64,000 nt of DNA from Celeribacter indicus (GCF_000819565.1 NZ_CP004393.1:861001-925000); one strand, 5' to 3'. Counted from the first letter of the stretch, positions 25,355 through 35,506 are shown. The notes: a model not told the origin generated them from the letters alone. Numbers and translations are program-made.

Positions 25355-26020
25355 ATGATCATCTCCCACGGACGCCGCTACATCTTTGTCCATATTCCGA
25401 AAACCGGGGGCACCGCCCTGTCCGCGGCGCTCGAGGCGCGCGCGATGGCCGATGACATCCTGATCGGCGATACGCCGAAGGCGGTGAAGCGGCGGGGACG
25501 GGTCAAGGGATTGTCCGCCGCAGGGCGGTTGTGGAAGCATGCGCAGCTTCGCGACATCGAGGGGCTGGTGGCGCCGGAGGCATTCGGGGACTATTTCGTC
25601 TTCACCCTCGTGCGCAATCCATGGGACCGGACCGTGTCCTATTACCGCTGGCTGCGGGCGCAGAGCTGGGATCATCCGGCGGTGCGCCTCGCGAAGGCGA
25701 CCGCGTTCACCGATTTCCTGAACGCGCCGGAGACGCTGCGGGCGCTGTCGGTGCCCTACCGCGCCTATCTCAGCGACGGACGGGGGGCGGAGCGTGCCAC
25801 GCTCTATGCCCGGCTCGAGGCGCTGGAGGCGGATCTCGCCCCGCTCTGGACGCATCTCGGTTTCGACCTCTCGCCCGTCGAGGCGCGCAACCGATCCGAT
25901 CGGGAGGCCGATTTCCGCCGCTACTATTCCGACCGGGATGCGGAGACCGTGGCGCGGATCGCGGCCGAGGATATCGCGCGGTTCGGCTACGCCTTCGCGC
26001 CCTTCACGCCGGAGCGGTAG
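25355..26020 (+). CDS. sulfotransferase family 2 protein
   Basis: 221 residues. The PAPS 5'-phosphosulfate loop HIPKTGGTAL lies at residues 13-22 and the 3'-phosphate motif LVRNPWDRTVSYYRW in the middle, with a KHAQL segment between. These enzymes sulfate carbohydrates or other hydroxyl groups in exopolysaccharides or glycoconjugates. No glycosyltransferase or polysaccharide locus is adjacent, so the acceptor is unknown. Single cytosolic domain. Confidence 0.86.
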   Translation: MIISHGRRYIFVHIPKTGGTALSAALEARAMADDILIGDTPKAVKRRGRVKGLSAAGRLWKHAQLRDIEGLVAPEAFGDYFVFTLVRNPWDRTVSYYRWLRAQSWDHPAVRLAKATAFTDFLNAPETLRALSVPYRAYLSDGRGAERATLYARLEALEADLAPLWTHLGFDLSPVEARNRSDREADFRRYYSDRDAETVARIAAEDIARFGYAFAPFTPER

Positions 26021-26038
26021 ACCGCCGCCGAACGAAAA

Positions 26039-26063
26039 GGCCCTCCCCCGGCAGGGGAGGGCC
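26039..26063. terminator. bidirectional intrinsic terminator
   Basis: GGCCCTCCCC-CGGCA-GGGGAGGGCC, ten perfect pairs, with AAAA on the left that becomes TTTT for the minus-strand fadJ transcript. Convergent with the sulfotransferase gene. Confidence 0.88.
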
Positions 26064-26088
26064 CGGAGCATGTCGCGCGCGAGCGCGA

Positions 26089-28296
26089 TCAGGCGGCCTT
26101 GCTGTCCACGCCCGTGCCGAAGCGGCCGTAGAAGGTCTCGCCACTGGCCGCCATCTCGCGCAGCAGTTTCGGGGTTTCGAACCGCGGGCCATGGGTGGCG
26201 GCGAGCTTGTCGCAGATATCCGCCGCCCGTGCCGCGCCCATGATGTCGAGCCAGCTGAACGGCCCGCCCGACCACGGGGCGAATCCCCAGCCGAGGATCG
26301 CGCCCACGTCGCCCTCGCGAATGTCGGTCAGAACGCCCTGTTCGAGCGCCCGCACCGCCTCGAGCACCTGTGCCATCATCAGGCGCTGCTGCACCTCGTC
26401 GAGTTCGGGTTGCACATCGGCGGTCGGGAATTCATCGGTGAAGCCGTGCCAGAGCCCCTGGCGCTTGCCCTTCCCGTCATAGTCGTAGAAGCCCTTTCCG
26501 GCCTTCTTGCCGAGCCGCCCCTTATCGGCCATCCAGAAGATCACCTCATCCACGGCGGTGTCGGGATAGTCGTCGCCCAGGGCCGCGCGCGTCGCCTTCG
26601 CAATCTTCACGCCGAGGTCGATGGAGGTCTCGTCGATGAGTTGCAGCGGGCCGAGCGGGAAGCCCAGAAGCTTCGCGCCATTCTCGATCAGCGGCAGCTC
26701 CACCCCTTCGGCGGCGAGGCGCACACCCTCGTTGATATAGGGAATGATGCAGCGGTTGGCGTAGAAGAAGCGCGCATCGTTCACAACGATCGGCGTCTTG
26801 CGGATCTGACGCACGTAGTCGAGCGCCTTCGCCACGGCGACATCGCCGGTTTTCCTGCCCTTGATGATTTCGACGAGGAGCATCTTGTCCACGGGGGAGA
26901 AGAAATGGATGCCGATGAACCGCTCCGGGCGCGCGGAGGCCTTCGCCAGCTCGGTGATCGGCAGGGTCGAGGTGTTGGAGGCGAAGATGCAGTCCTCGCC
27001 CACGATCGCCTCGACCTTCTGCATCATCTCGGCCTTCACGGCCATGTCCTCGAACACCGCTTCGACGATGAGATCGCAGCCCGCCAGCGCCGCGAGATCC
27101 GTCGTCGCGGTGATGCGCGAGAGCACCTCTTCCTTCTTCTCCGGCGTCACCTTCTTGCGGCTGATGCCCTTGTCGAGAATGCCCTCGGAATAGGATTTGC
27201 CCTTGTCCGCGGCCTCCTGCTTCTGGTCGATCAGCACGACCTCGATGCCCGCGTTGGCGGAGACATAGGCAATGCCCGCGCCCATCATGCCGGCGCCGAG
27301 CACGCCGACCTTCTTCACGGTCTGGTCCGCGACGTCAGGCCGGTTCGCCCCTTTCTCGAGCGCCTCCTTGTTGATGAAGAGCGAGCGGATCATCGCGGAG
27401 GAGGAGGGGTTCATCAGCACATGGGTGAACCAGCGCGCCTCGATCCTCAGCGCGGTGTCGAAGGGCACCATGGCGCCTTCGTAGACCGCGGAGAGCAGGG
27501 CCTTCGCCGCCGGATACACGCCTTGCGTGCTGCCGTTGACCATGGCGGAGGCGCCGACGAAGGTCATGAAACCCGCCGGATGATAGGGCGCGCCGCCAGG
27601 CATCTTCCAGCCCTTCTGGTCCCAGGGCTTCACGAGGTCGGCGTCCTTCGCGGTCAGAACCCACTCCTTCGCTTTCGCGAGAAGCGCCTCGGCGGGAACG
27701 ATCTCGTGGACGAGGCCCGCGCCCTTCGCCTGTGCCGGGTCCATCATCTTGCCCTCGAGCAGGATCGGGGCCGCCGCCATCGCGCCGAGGAGGCGCGAGA
27801 CGCGGGTGGTGCCGCCCATGCCGGGGAAGATGCCGACCTTGATCTCCGGCAGGCCGATCTTTGCCTTCGGCGTGTCGGCGGCGAAGATGCGGTGGCACGA
27901 GAGCGGCAGCTCCAGCCCGATGCCGAGCGCCGTGCCGGGCAGGGCGGCGGCCACGGGCTTGCCGCCCTTGCTGGTCTTCGGGTCCATCCCGGCGCGTTCG
28001 AGCTTGCGCAGGATCGCGTGCATGTTCATCAGCCCGTCGAAAAGACCCTTCGCCGGCTCGTCGCCCGCCGCGTCCTTCATCTTCGCGATGATGTTGAGAT
28101 CCATCCCGCCCGCAAAGCTGTCCTTGCCGGAGGTGATCACGATCCCCTTCACCGCCGCGTCGCCGAGCGCCTTGTCGATACAGGCGTCGAGTTCCGCGAT
28201 CCCCTCCATCGAGAGGACGTTCATCGACTTGTTCGGGATGTCCCAGGTGATCGTCGCGACGCCGTCCGCGTCCACGTCATAATGAAAATCGGTCAT
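26089..28296 (-). CDS. fadJ: enoyl-CoA hydratase / 3-hydroxyacyl-CoA dehydrogenase multienzyme
   Basis: 735 residues. The N-terminal crotonase part (about 1-290) carries the oxyanion-hole segments GKDSFAGGMDL and GIGLELPLSCH, and the expected Glu-containing PEIKVGIFPGMGGT. The NAD-binding part begins at VGVLGAGMMGAGIAYV, followed by FASNTSTLPI, GIHFFSPVDKMLLVEII with its catalytic His, and the C-terminal 3HCDH domains. It performs steps two and three of beta-oxidation. Starts 15 bases after the thiolase stop with GGAGGAC before the ATG. Last gene of the cluster. It could equally be called FadB by function. Confidence 0.93.
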   Translation of the reverse strand: MTDFHYDVDADGVATITWDIPNKSMNVLSMEGIAELDACIDKALGDAAVKGIVITSGKDSFAGGMDLNIIAKMKDAAGDEPAKGLFDGLMNMHAILRKLERAGMDPKTSKGGKPVAAALPGTALGIGLELPLSCHRIFAADTPKAKIGLPEIKVGIFPGMGGTTRVSRLLGAMAAAPILLEGKMMDPAQAKGAGLVHEIVPAEALLAKAKEWVLTAKDADLVKPWDQKGWKMPGGAPYHPAGFMTFVGASAMVNGSTQGVYPAAKALLSAVYEGAMVPFDTALRIEARWFTHVLMNPSSSAMIRSLFINKEALEKGANRPDVADQTVKKVGVLGAGMMGAGIAYVSANAGIEVVLIDQKQEAADKGKSYSEGILDKGISRKKVTPEKKEEVLSRITATTDLAALAGCDLIVEAVFEDMAVKAEMMQKVEAIVGEDCIFASNTSTLPITELAKASARPERFIGIHFFSPVDKMLLVEIIKGRKTGDVAVAKALDYVRQIRKTPIVVNDARFFYANRCIIPYINEGVRLAAEGVELPLIENGAKLLGFPLGPLQLIDETSIDLGVKIAKATRAALGDDYPDTAVDEVIFWMADKGRLGKKAGKGFYDYDGKGKRQGLWHGFTDEFPTADVQPELDEVQQRLMMAQVLEAVRALEQGVLTDIREGDVGAILGWGFAPWSGGPFSWLDIMGAARAADICDKLAATHGPRFETPKLLREMAASGETFYGRFGTGVDSKAA

Positions 28297-28311
28297 GCCT
28301 CTGTCCTCCCC

Positions 28312-29523
<1,212 letters not shown>

Positions 29524-29650
29524 TCTCTCCTCCTCACGCCCGGCCTGCTGGGGTGCCGGGCAACAAATCATGGGGAAATGTGCGGCCGGGCAGGATGGCG
29601 CGGCGCGCTTTCCCCGTCCCGGTAGAGTTAGGGTGGCAGGCGGCGAATTT

Positions 29651-29728
29651 GAGTATTTCCAGCAGCAAAAAGCCCGGACTGCCGGAGCCGGATGGCGCAA
29701 TCGCGGCTTTTTGCTGCCTGAAATACTC
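29651..29728. repeat. inverted pair of GAGTATTT elements, copies 3 and 4
   Basis: Two 24-base arms (29651-29674 and 29705-29728) agree at 22 of 24 positions as inverted copies and are separated by 30 bases. Each arm begins GAGTATTT and contains CAGCAAAAAGCC. As RNA this would be a long hairpin, between the small ribbon-helix-helix-like gene and fadA. The same element occurs at 409-428 and 603-622. Confidence 0.8.
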
Positions 29729-29781
29729 ATGGCGCGCGGTCCGTTCCAGGACGGCCGTCCGGTTCTGGCGCGCGGTGCGGG

Positions 29782-29994
29782 TCATCGCTTCCTCGTCTCG
29801 AGTTCCGAATTGAACAGACGCAGCCGGTGCGTCAGCGTCTCCTCGTCCGTCACGGAAGAGAAATTCTCGAACAGGAAGGACAGCGCCTCTCCCTCGTCGA
29901 GCCCCGCCTCCCGCGAGAACTGTCTGAGCCGACGATAGCCGTCTTCGGTCATGGATACAGGAAAACGCCGCGTCATTCTGAACCGCTTCGGCAT
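29782..29994 (-). CDS. small ribbon-helix-helix-like protein
   Basis: 70 residues. A short beta-like RRFPVSMT segment is followed by two predicted helices (EDGYRRLRQFSREAGL and DEGEALSFLFENFSSV), the layout of RHH DNA-binding proteins, though the match is by pattern only. CGGAG lies eight bases before the ATG. It sits in the beta-oxidation cluster between the acyl-CoA dehydrogenase and the thiolase, after a strong terminator, so it may have its own promoter. DNA binding or an antitoxin-like role is inference; no toxin gene neighbours it. Confidence 0.65.
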   Translation of the reverse strand: MPKRFRMTRRFPVSMTEDGYRRLRQFSREAGLDEGEALSFLFENFSSVTDEETLTHRLRLFNSELETRKR

Positions 29995-30039
29995 GGTTAC
30001 GCTCCGTCATGTCCGGCCGCGCGGGGCCGCAAAGGGGAA

Positions 30040-30064
30040 GCCCCCGCCCGCGAGGGGCAGGGGC
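30040..30064 (-). terminator. intrinsic terminator of the acyl-CoA dehydrogenase gene
   Basis: On the minus strand GCCCCTGCCC-CTCGC-GGGCGGGGGC, ten pairs including one G-T/mismatch, followed by TTCCCCTTT. It lies just after the stop at 30088. Confidence 0.75.
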
Positions 30065-30087
30065 CGTCGTCTCGGGCCGGTCCGGGG

Positions 30088-31860
30088 CTAGAACGCCTCG
30101 ACCGGCAGCGCCATGACCGGATCGGCGCCGCTTTCGATCCGCTTCAGCAGCGTGCCCGTCATCGGCAGTTGCCGCGCCATGTAATAACGGGCGGTGGCGA
30201 GTTTCGCCTCGTGGAAGGCGCGTTCCCCGGTGCCGTTGGCGAGCGCGGCAAGCGAGACCTTGGCCATGCGCGCCCACATCAGGCCGAGGCAGACATAGCC
30301 GAACAGGTGCATGAAATCATAGGAGCCCGACAGCGCCGCGTTCGGGGTTTTCATCCCGTGCTGCATGAAGAACATGCCCGCCGATTGCAGGTCCTTCGAG
30401 GCGGTCTTGAGCGGATCGGTGAACGCCGCCATCTCGCCTTCGCCATTCTCCTTGCAGAAGGATTTCACCATCTCGAAGAAGGCCATGACATGCTTGCCGC
30501 CGTCCTGCGCCAGCTTGCGGCCGACGAGGTCGAGCGCCTGCACCCCGTTCGCGCCTTCGTAGATCTGGGTGATCCGGGCGTCGCGGACGAACTGGGACAT
30601 GCCCCATTCCTCGATATAGCCATGTCCGCCGAAGACCTGCTGTGCGTTCACCGTCGCCTCGAAGCCCTTGTCGGTGAGGAAGCCCTTCAGCACCGGCGTC
30701 ATCAGCGAGATGAGGCCTTCGGCCTCGGCGTCGCCGGCGCGGTGGCTCTGGTCGATGAGCTGCGCGCCCCAGAGCATGAAGGCGCGCGCGCCCTCGATGA
30801 AGCTCTTCTGGTCCATCAGGTTGCGGCGGATGTCGGGGTGCACGATGATCGGATCGGCCGGCCCGTCGGGGTTTTCGGCCCCGGTCACCGCACGGCCCTG
30901 GAGCCGTTCCTTCGCATAGGCGACCGCGTTCTGGTAGGCGGCTTCGGCCTGGGCGAGGCCCTGCATGCCGACGCCGAGCCGTGCCTCGTTCATCATCGTG
31001 AACATCGCGCGCATTCCCTTGTGCTCGGCGCCCAGGAGGTAGCCGGTCGCCTCGTCGTAGTTCATCACGCAGGTCGCGTTGCCGTGGATGCCCATCTTCT
31101 CCTCGAGCGAACCGACGGAGACGCCGTTGCGCGCGCCGAGGGAGCCGTCCTCGTTCACCATGAATTTCGGCACGATGAAGAGCGACACGCCCTTGATCCC
31201 CTCGGGTCCGCCCGCGATCCGCGCGAGCACGAGGTGGATCACGTTCTCGCTCAGGTCGTGATCGCCCGCGGAGATGAAGATCTTCTGGCCGGAAATCCTG
31301 TAGCTGCCGTCCGCCTGCGGCTCCGCCTTCGTGCGCATGAGGCCGAGATCGGTGCCGGAATGCGGTTCGGTAAGGTTCATCGTGCCGGTCCAGTCGCAGG
31401 AGACCATCCTGGGCAGGTAGGTCGCCTTCTGCTGGTCGGTGCCGTGGACGAGGATCGCGGAGGCCGCGCCATGGGTGAGCCCCTGGTACATGGTGAAGGC
31501 CTGGCCCGCGGCGGAGAACATCTCGCCCACCGCGGTGCCCATGAGGTAGGGCATGCCCTGGCCGCCGAAGTCCTCCGGCATGTCGAGGCCGGGCCAGCCG
31601 CCCTCCTTCACCTGTTCGAACGCCTCCCGGAAGCCCTTCGGCGTGGAGACGACGCCGTTTTGCAGCGTGCAGCCCTCCTTGTCGCCCACGGGGTTGAGCG
31701 GCGCGATCACCTCGGCGGCGAGCTGTCCGGCGGCCTCGAGAATGGCCTCGGTGAACTCGGGTTCGAGGTCGGAATAGCCCGGAATGTCGGACCCGGACAC
31801 GTTCAGCACCTCGTGCAGAACGTATTGGATGTCTTTGGTCGGTGCCGTGTAGCTCGGCAT
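30088..31860 (-). CDS. acyl-CoA dehydrogenase (long, with C-terminal domain)
   Basis: 590 residues, matching the longer DmdC/FadE5-like class with an extra C-terminal domain. First step of fatty acyl-CoA beta-oxidation (or of a related substrate such as methylmercaptopropionyl-CoA). Visible: the FAD/substrate region [13 protein letters not shown], the base-bearing loop with [19 protein letters not shown], and [13 protein letters not shown]. The neighbouring fadA, fadJ and MerR genes favour a fatty acid role, but DmdC cannot be excluded. 39 bases separate it from the MerR gene upstream, so it is probably cotranscribed. Confidence 0.9.
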   Translation of the reverse strand: MPSYTAPTKDIQYVLHEVLNVSGSDIPGYSDLEPEFTEAILEAAGQLAAEVIAPLNPVGDKEGCTLQNGVVSTPKGFREAFEQVKEGGWPGLDMPEDFGGQGMPYLMGTAVGEMFSAAGQAFTMYQGLTHGAASAILVHGTDQQKATYLPRMVSCDWTGTMNLTEPHSGTDLGLMRTKAEPQADGSYRISGQKIFISAGDHDLSENVIHLVLARIAGGPEGIKGVSLFIVPKFMVNEDGSLGARNGVSVGSLEEKMGIHGNATCVMNYDEATGYLLGAEHKGMRAMFTMMNEARLGVGMQGLAQAEAAYQNAVAYAKERLQGRAVTGAENPDGPADPIIVHPDIRRNLMDQKSFIEGARAFMLWGAQLIDQSHRAGDAEAEGLISLMTPVLKGFLTDKGFEATVNAQQVFGGHGYIEEWGMSQFVRDARITQIYEGANGVQALDLVGRKLAQDGGKHVMAFFEMVKSFCKENGEGEMAAFTDPLKTASKDLQSAGMFFMQHGMKTPNAALSGSYDFMHLFGYVCLGLMWARMAKVSLAALANGTGERAFHEAKLATARYYMARQLPMTGTLLKRIESGADPVMALPVEAF

Positions 31861-31899
31861 GGCGTCTCTCCCTTTGCTGTCTCGCGCGGGGAAAGAGGG

Positions 31900-32298
31900 T
31901 CAGCCGTCCTTCCCCGCGGATGTCGTGGTCTCGAGCCGGGTCTCCACCCAGTCGATCGCGTCCTCAAGCTCGGTCATGACCTGTAGAAGTTCCGTCCTGC
32001 GGACTTCCATCTCCGCCAGCTTCTGCCGACAGGCCTCGCGCGCCTCGCGCATCTGGGCCTGTCCGCGATCCTCCTCGGAATAGAGATTGAGCAGTTGCCG
32101 GATCTCTTCGAGGGCGAAGCCGAATCTCTTGCCCCGAAGGATGAGTTTCAGCCGTGCGCGGTCGCGGGGGGTGAACAGCCTCTTCTGGCCCTCGCGGATC
32201 GGGAAGAGCAGTTCCTTGGCTTCGTAGAAGCGCAGCGTGCGGGGCGTCACGTCGACCGCATCGCACATTTCGCGGATGGTCATCACCTCTTTCGTCAT
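31900..32298 (-). CDS. MerR-family regulator
   Basis: 132 residues. N-terminal winged helix-turn-helix with TIREMCDAVDVTPRTLRFYE, then a wing (LFTPRDRARLKLIL) and a coiled-coil dimerisation helix; there is no metal-binding Cys, so the inducer is probably organic. It resembles regulators of acyl-CoA metabolism of the LiuR kind. Immediately upstream of, and probably cotranscribed with, the acyl-CoA dehydrogenase gene. A close paralogue lies at 32627-33001. Confidence 0.88.
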   Translation of the reverse strand: MTKEVMTIREMCDAVDVTPRTLRFYEAKELLFPIREGQKRLFTPRDRARLKLILRGKRFGFALEEIRQLLNLYSEEDRGQAQMREAREACRQKLAEMEVRRTELLQVMTELEDAIDWVETRLETTTSAGKDG

Positions 32299-32626
32299 CT
32301 TCCGGCCTTCTCCGCATCCCGCACAACCGCCCGGACGATCCGTCCGATGCGAGCTGCCTTCGGGGCGCGAAGCAGTGCCTTCGCGCCCATCCTAGTCAGA
32401 TCCGCAACGCCTCTTTAATCGAAACGTGACGTCATTCTTTTCGTCCCGGTCCGACGAGGTCCGCTCGTCAGCCAGAAGGTAGACATTCAAGAATATGGTT
32501 GCAAACGGTTTGGGCGCGTTTCAGCGCACAGGCGGTTTTCGCGGGAAAATCCGTCTCAAAGCGGTTTCAGGTCTGCTGTCCCGGCCGGCACGCCGCGGCC
32601 GGTCCGGGCGGCGCCGCGGCCGGCGC
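32299..32626. other. intergenic region between two MerR genes
   Basis: 328 bases without a gene. It contains ACGTGACGT near 32425, TTGCAAACGGTTTG near 32508-32521 (similar to the TTTGCAAA sites upstream of prpE), and a GC-rich direct repeat CCGCGGCCGG at 32593-32602 and 32614-32623 just after the stop of the second MerR gene, which could fold into a terminator-like structure. Confidence 0.45.
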
Positions 32627-33001
32627 TCAGCTTTCCGTCTGGGCCTGGGCGGTCGTCTCGCGCAGGTCGCGCAGTTCGGCGATGGCGCGTTCGAGCTCGT
32701 GTTTCTGCGTCTCGAGCGCGACGAGCTGGCGGTCGGCCAGCTCGAGGAAGGCCTGGGCCTGGGCCTGCGTGCCCTTTTCCTCGTAGATCAGCAGCCATTG
32801 CCGGATTTCCTCGAGCGAAAATCCATATTTGCGCCCGCGCAGGATCAGCGTCATCCGGGCGACCTCGCGCGGGGTGTAGAACCGCGAACGGCCTTCCTTC
32901 TCCGGCGCCAGAAGCTCGATATATTCGTAATACCGCAGGGTGCGCGGGGTCACATCGAAGGCCGCGCACATTTCCTTGAAGGTGAGCCGTTGGTCGGACA
33001 T
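32627..33001 (-). CDS. MerR-family regulator, paralogue of its neighbour
   Basis: 124 residues. Same architecture as the gene at 31900: TFKEMCAAFDVTPRTLRYYE, the wing YTPREVARMTLILRGRKYGFSLEEIRQ, and a C-terminal coiled coil. More than half of the N-terminal 80 residues agree with the neighbour, which points to a duplication. No Cys. It has its own upstream region (33002-33259) shared with the divergent thioesterase gene and may regulate either side. Confidence 0.86.
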   Translation of the reverse strand: MSDQRLTFKEMCAAFDVTPRTLRYYEYIELLAPEKEGRSRFYTPREVARMTLILRGRKYGFSLEEIRQWLLIYEEKGTQAQAQAFLELADRQLVALETQKHELERAIAELRDLRETTAQAQTES

Positions 33002-33166
33002 GCGTTGTTTCTCTCCTCACGCGGCACCTAAGACGGGCGAATTCGGTTTGGCAACCCAATTCGGCAGGTCAGGAAGACCATAGTGAACCGCGTGGCGGAG
33101 GATCAAGGCCGGGATCGTGCGCGCGGGCGTCGCGGGGCAAAGCCCGAGGCGTTCCGCGACGTCAAT

Positions 33167-33181
33167 TGAGAATAAGTCTCA
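33167..33181. promoter_or_regulatory. TGA-N9-TCA palindrome (RirA/Fur-like)
   Basis: TGAGA-ATAAG-TCTCA, a perfect five-base inverted repeat that fits the RirA box TGA-N9-TCA and resembles iron-regulator sites of alphaproteobacteria. It lies 79 bases before the thioesterase gene and 166 bases before the divergent MerR gene. Iron control is only a possibility. Confidence 0.4.
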
Positions 33182-33259
33182 CTCGCGGAGTTAAGCCTTG
33201 CAGCCGCACCGGCAAGGCACATTATGGGGCCGATCTGCCTGGAATGACCCCTTTCTGCC

Positions 33260-33685
33260 ATGAGTGACGACCGCACGAAAATCGCACGGAATTTCATCGA
33301 CAACCTGCCGCATTGCCGCGCGCTCGGGATCGTGCTCGACACGATCGGGGAGGGAGAGGCGGAGCTGTTCATGCCCTATTCCACGGAGCTGATCGGGGAT
33401 CCCGAAACCGGGGTCATCCACGGGGGCGCGGTTTCCGCGCTCATGGATACCTGCGCGGGGGCGGCGGTGATGAGCCATCCGAACGCGGGCATCGCCACCG
33501 CGACGCTGGATCTGCGCATCGACTACATGCGCAGCGCCCGTCCCGGCGCGACCGTCACCGCGCATGGCATCTGTTTCCACATGACCCGTTCCGTCGCCTT
33601 CGTGCGCGTCTCCGCCACGGACGGCACCTCCGACGTGCCCGTGGCCGCCGCCACCGGGGCCTTCACCGTGGAGCGCAAGCGATGA
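33260..33685 (+). CDS. PaaI-family hotdog thioesterase
   Basis: 141 residues, one hotdog fold. The family motif is seen in GVIHGGAVSALMDTCAGAAV, where the Gly-Gly helix start binds CoA thioesters and the Asp is the usual catalytic acid, with ATLDLRIDYMRSARPG later. Hydrolyses an acyl-CoA or aryl-CoA thioester. First of three overlapping genes (ATGA to a second thioesterase, then a MATE transporter), which implies one transcript and a joint job. Confidence 0.88.
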   Translation: MSDDRTKIARNFIDNLPHCRALGIVLDTIGEGEAELFMPYSTELIGDPETGVIHGGAVSALMDTCAGAAVMSHPNAGIATATLDLRIDYMRSARPGATVTAHGICFHMTRSVAFVRVSATDGTSDVPVAAATGAFTVERKR

Positions 33686-34182
33686 GCCGGCGCACGCCCG
33701 AACCCGTCCAGGTCGTCAAGGAACGGCGCGATGCCGCGCTTGCGGCGCTGGTGGAGCGCGTGCCCTATATCCGGTTCATGGGCTTCGCCTTCGAACGGCG
33801 GGGCGACGAGCTGACCTGCGTGATGCCCTACAGGCCGGACATGATCGGCAACCCGTTGCTGCCCGCGCTTCACGGCGGCGCGCTCGCGGCCTTTCTCGAG
33901 GTCACGGCGATCATCTCGCTCGGCTGGTCGGTCATCTGGCCGCGGATCGAGGCGGGGGAGGTGCTCGAGACGCAGCCGGCCCTGCCGAAGACGATCGACC
34001 TCACGGTGGATTACCTGCGCTCCGGCCTGCCGCGCGATGCCTATGCGCGGGCGGAGATCACCCGCGCCGGCCGCCGTTATGCCTCCGTCCGGGTCGAGGC
34101 CTGGCAGGACAACCGGGCGCGGCCGACGGTGCAGGCGACGGGGCATTTCCTGATGCCCGACCAGCTCCCTGCCGATGACTGA
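33682..34182 (+). CDS. second hotdog thioesterase
   Basis: 166 residues. PaaI-like: LLPALHGGALAAFLEVTAI and TIDLTVDYLRSGLPRDAYARAEI. Where the first protein has Asp in HGGAVSALMD, this one has Glu (HGGALAAFLE), as in some 4-hydroxybenzoyl-CoA type enzymes. The N-terminus is longer and basic. Start at the ATGA overlap with the first thioesterase; its end overlaps the MATE start by eight bases. The two may form a heteromer, which is inference. Confidence 0.85.
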   Translation: MSRRTPEPVQVVKERRDAALAALVERVPYIRFMGFAFERRGDELTCVMPYRPDMIGNPLLPALHGGALAAFLEVTAIISLGWSVIWPRIEAGEVLETQPALPKTIDLTVDYLRSGLPRDAYARAEITRAGRRYASVRVEAWQDNRARPTVQATGHFLMPDQLPADD

Positions 34183-35491
34183 AGCACGCCCGCTGTCCCA
34201 TCGGCGCGTCCTCTCCATCGCCGTGCCGATCGTGCTGTCGAACGCGACCGTCCCGATCCTCGGCGCGGTCGATACCGGCGTCGTCGGCCAGTTGGGCGAG
34301 GCTGCGCCCATCGGTGCGGTGGGGCTCGGCTCGGTGATCCTGGCCTCGATCTACTGGATCTTCGGCTTCCTGCGGATGGGCACGACCGGGCTCGTGTCGC
34401 AGGCGCGCGGCGCGGGCGACGAGGCGGAGGTCTCCGCCTTCCTGACCCGCGTATTGCTCGCCGCCGTCGCGGGCGGACTCCTGCTCATCCTGTTCCAGGT
34501 GCCGGTGCTCTGGGCCGCCTTCCGGCTGGCGCCGGCCTCGGAGGAGGTCGAAGCGCTCGCGCGCAGCTATATCGCGATCCGTATCTGGTCGGCGCCGTTC
34601 AACATCGCCGTCTTCGGCCTCACCGGCTGGCTCATCGCGCAGGAGCGCACGCGGGGGGTGCTGGCGCTCCAGCTCTGGATGAACGGGTTCAACATCCTGC
34701 TGGATCTCTGGTTCGTCCTCGGCCTCGGCTGGGGCGTGCAGGGCGTCGCCGTCGCCACGGTGATCGCGGAGAGCTCGGGTGCCGCCTTCGGGCTCTGGCT
34801 CTGCCGCGACGCCTTTGTCCACCCCGCCTGGCGCGACAGCGCGCTCGTCCTTTCGGCGGCACGGCTCCTTCACATGGCGCGAGTCAACACGGACATCCTC
34901 ATCCGGTCGGTCATGCTGCTGGGGATCATGGTGAGCTTCACCTTCTTCAGCGCCGGGTTCGACGACGTGACCCTCGCGGCGAACAACATCCTGATGCAGT
35001 TCGTCTCCATCACCGCCTATGCGCTCGACGGCTTCGCCTTTGCCGCCGAGGCGATCGTGGGCCAGGCGTTCGGCGCGCGGTCGGTGGCGGGGCTGAGGCG
35101 CGGGGCGCTCCTGGCTTCCTTCTGGGGGCTGGTGAGCGCGGGCGTGATGACGCTGGCCTTCTGGGGCTTCGGCGGTGCGATCATCGACACGATGACCACC
35201 GCGCCCGGCGTGCGCGAGGTGGCCCGCGACTACCTGCCGTGGATGGTGGCCGTGCCGCTCGTGGGGCTCGGTCCCTGGATGCTCGACGGCGTCTTCATCG
35301 GCGCGACGCGCACGCGCGACATGCGCAACATGGCGGCGCTGTCGCTTCTGGCCTATCTCGCCGCGGTCTGGGCGCTTGTCCCGCTCTGGGGCAATCACGG
35401 GCTCTGGGCCGCGCTCATGGTGAGTTACGTGGCGCGCGGGGGCACGCTCCTGTGGAAATATCCCGGCCTCGAACGCGATGCGGCGGTCTGA
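34175..35491 (+). CDS. MATE-family efflux transporter (DinF-like)
   Basis: 438 residues with twelve hydrophobic segments in two six-helix bundles. VPIVLSNATVPILGAVDTGVVGQLG at the N-terminus and the matching LDGFAFAAEAIVGQAFGA in the second half are typical of the DinF branch, which exports organic cations or other small molecules by Na+ or H+ antiport. It overlaps the upstream thioesterase gene, so export of a product made or released by the thioesterases is plausible. Its stop codon lies in a 20-base perfect palindrome shared with pyrD. Confidence 0.9.
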   Translation: MTEARPLSHRRVLSIAVPIVLSNATVPILGAVDTGVVGQLGEAAPIGAVGLGSVILASIYWIFGFLRMGTTGLVSQARGAGDEAEVSAFLTRVLLAAVAGGLLLILFQVPVLWAAFRLAPASEEVEALARSYIAIRIWSAPFNIAVFGLTGWLIAQERTRGVLALQLWMNGFNILLDLWFVLGLGWGVQGVAVATVIAESSGAAFGLWLCRDAFVHPAWRDSALVLSAARLLHMARVNTDILIRSVMLLGIMVSFTFFSAGFDDVTLAANNILMQFVSITAYALDGFAFAAEAIVGQAFGARSVAGLRRGALLASFWGLVSAGVMTLAFWGFGGAIIDTMTTAPGVREVARDYLPWMVAVPLVGLGPWMLDGVFIGATRTRDMRNMAALSLLAYLAAVWALVPLWGNHGLWAALMVSYVARGGTLLWKYPGLERDAAV

Positions 35492-35506
35492 GGCGCGCGC
35501 CTCAGA
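35487..35506. terminator. 20-base palindrome holding both convergent stop codons
   Basis: TCTGAGGCGC and its exact complement, with no spacer. It includes the TGA of the MATE gene (35489-35491) and the TGA of pyrD (35502-35504 on the minus strand). There is no T-run; it may act as a compact bidirectional stop or as an RNA end protector. Confidence 0.5.
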
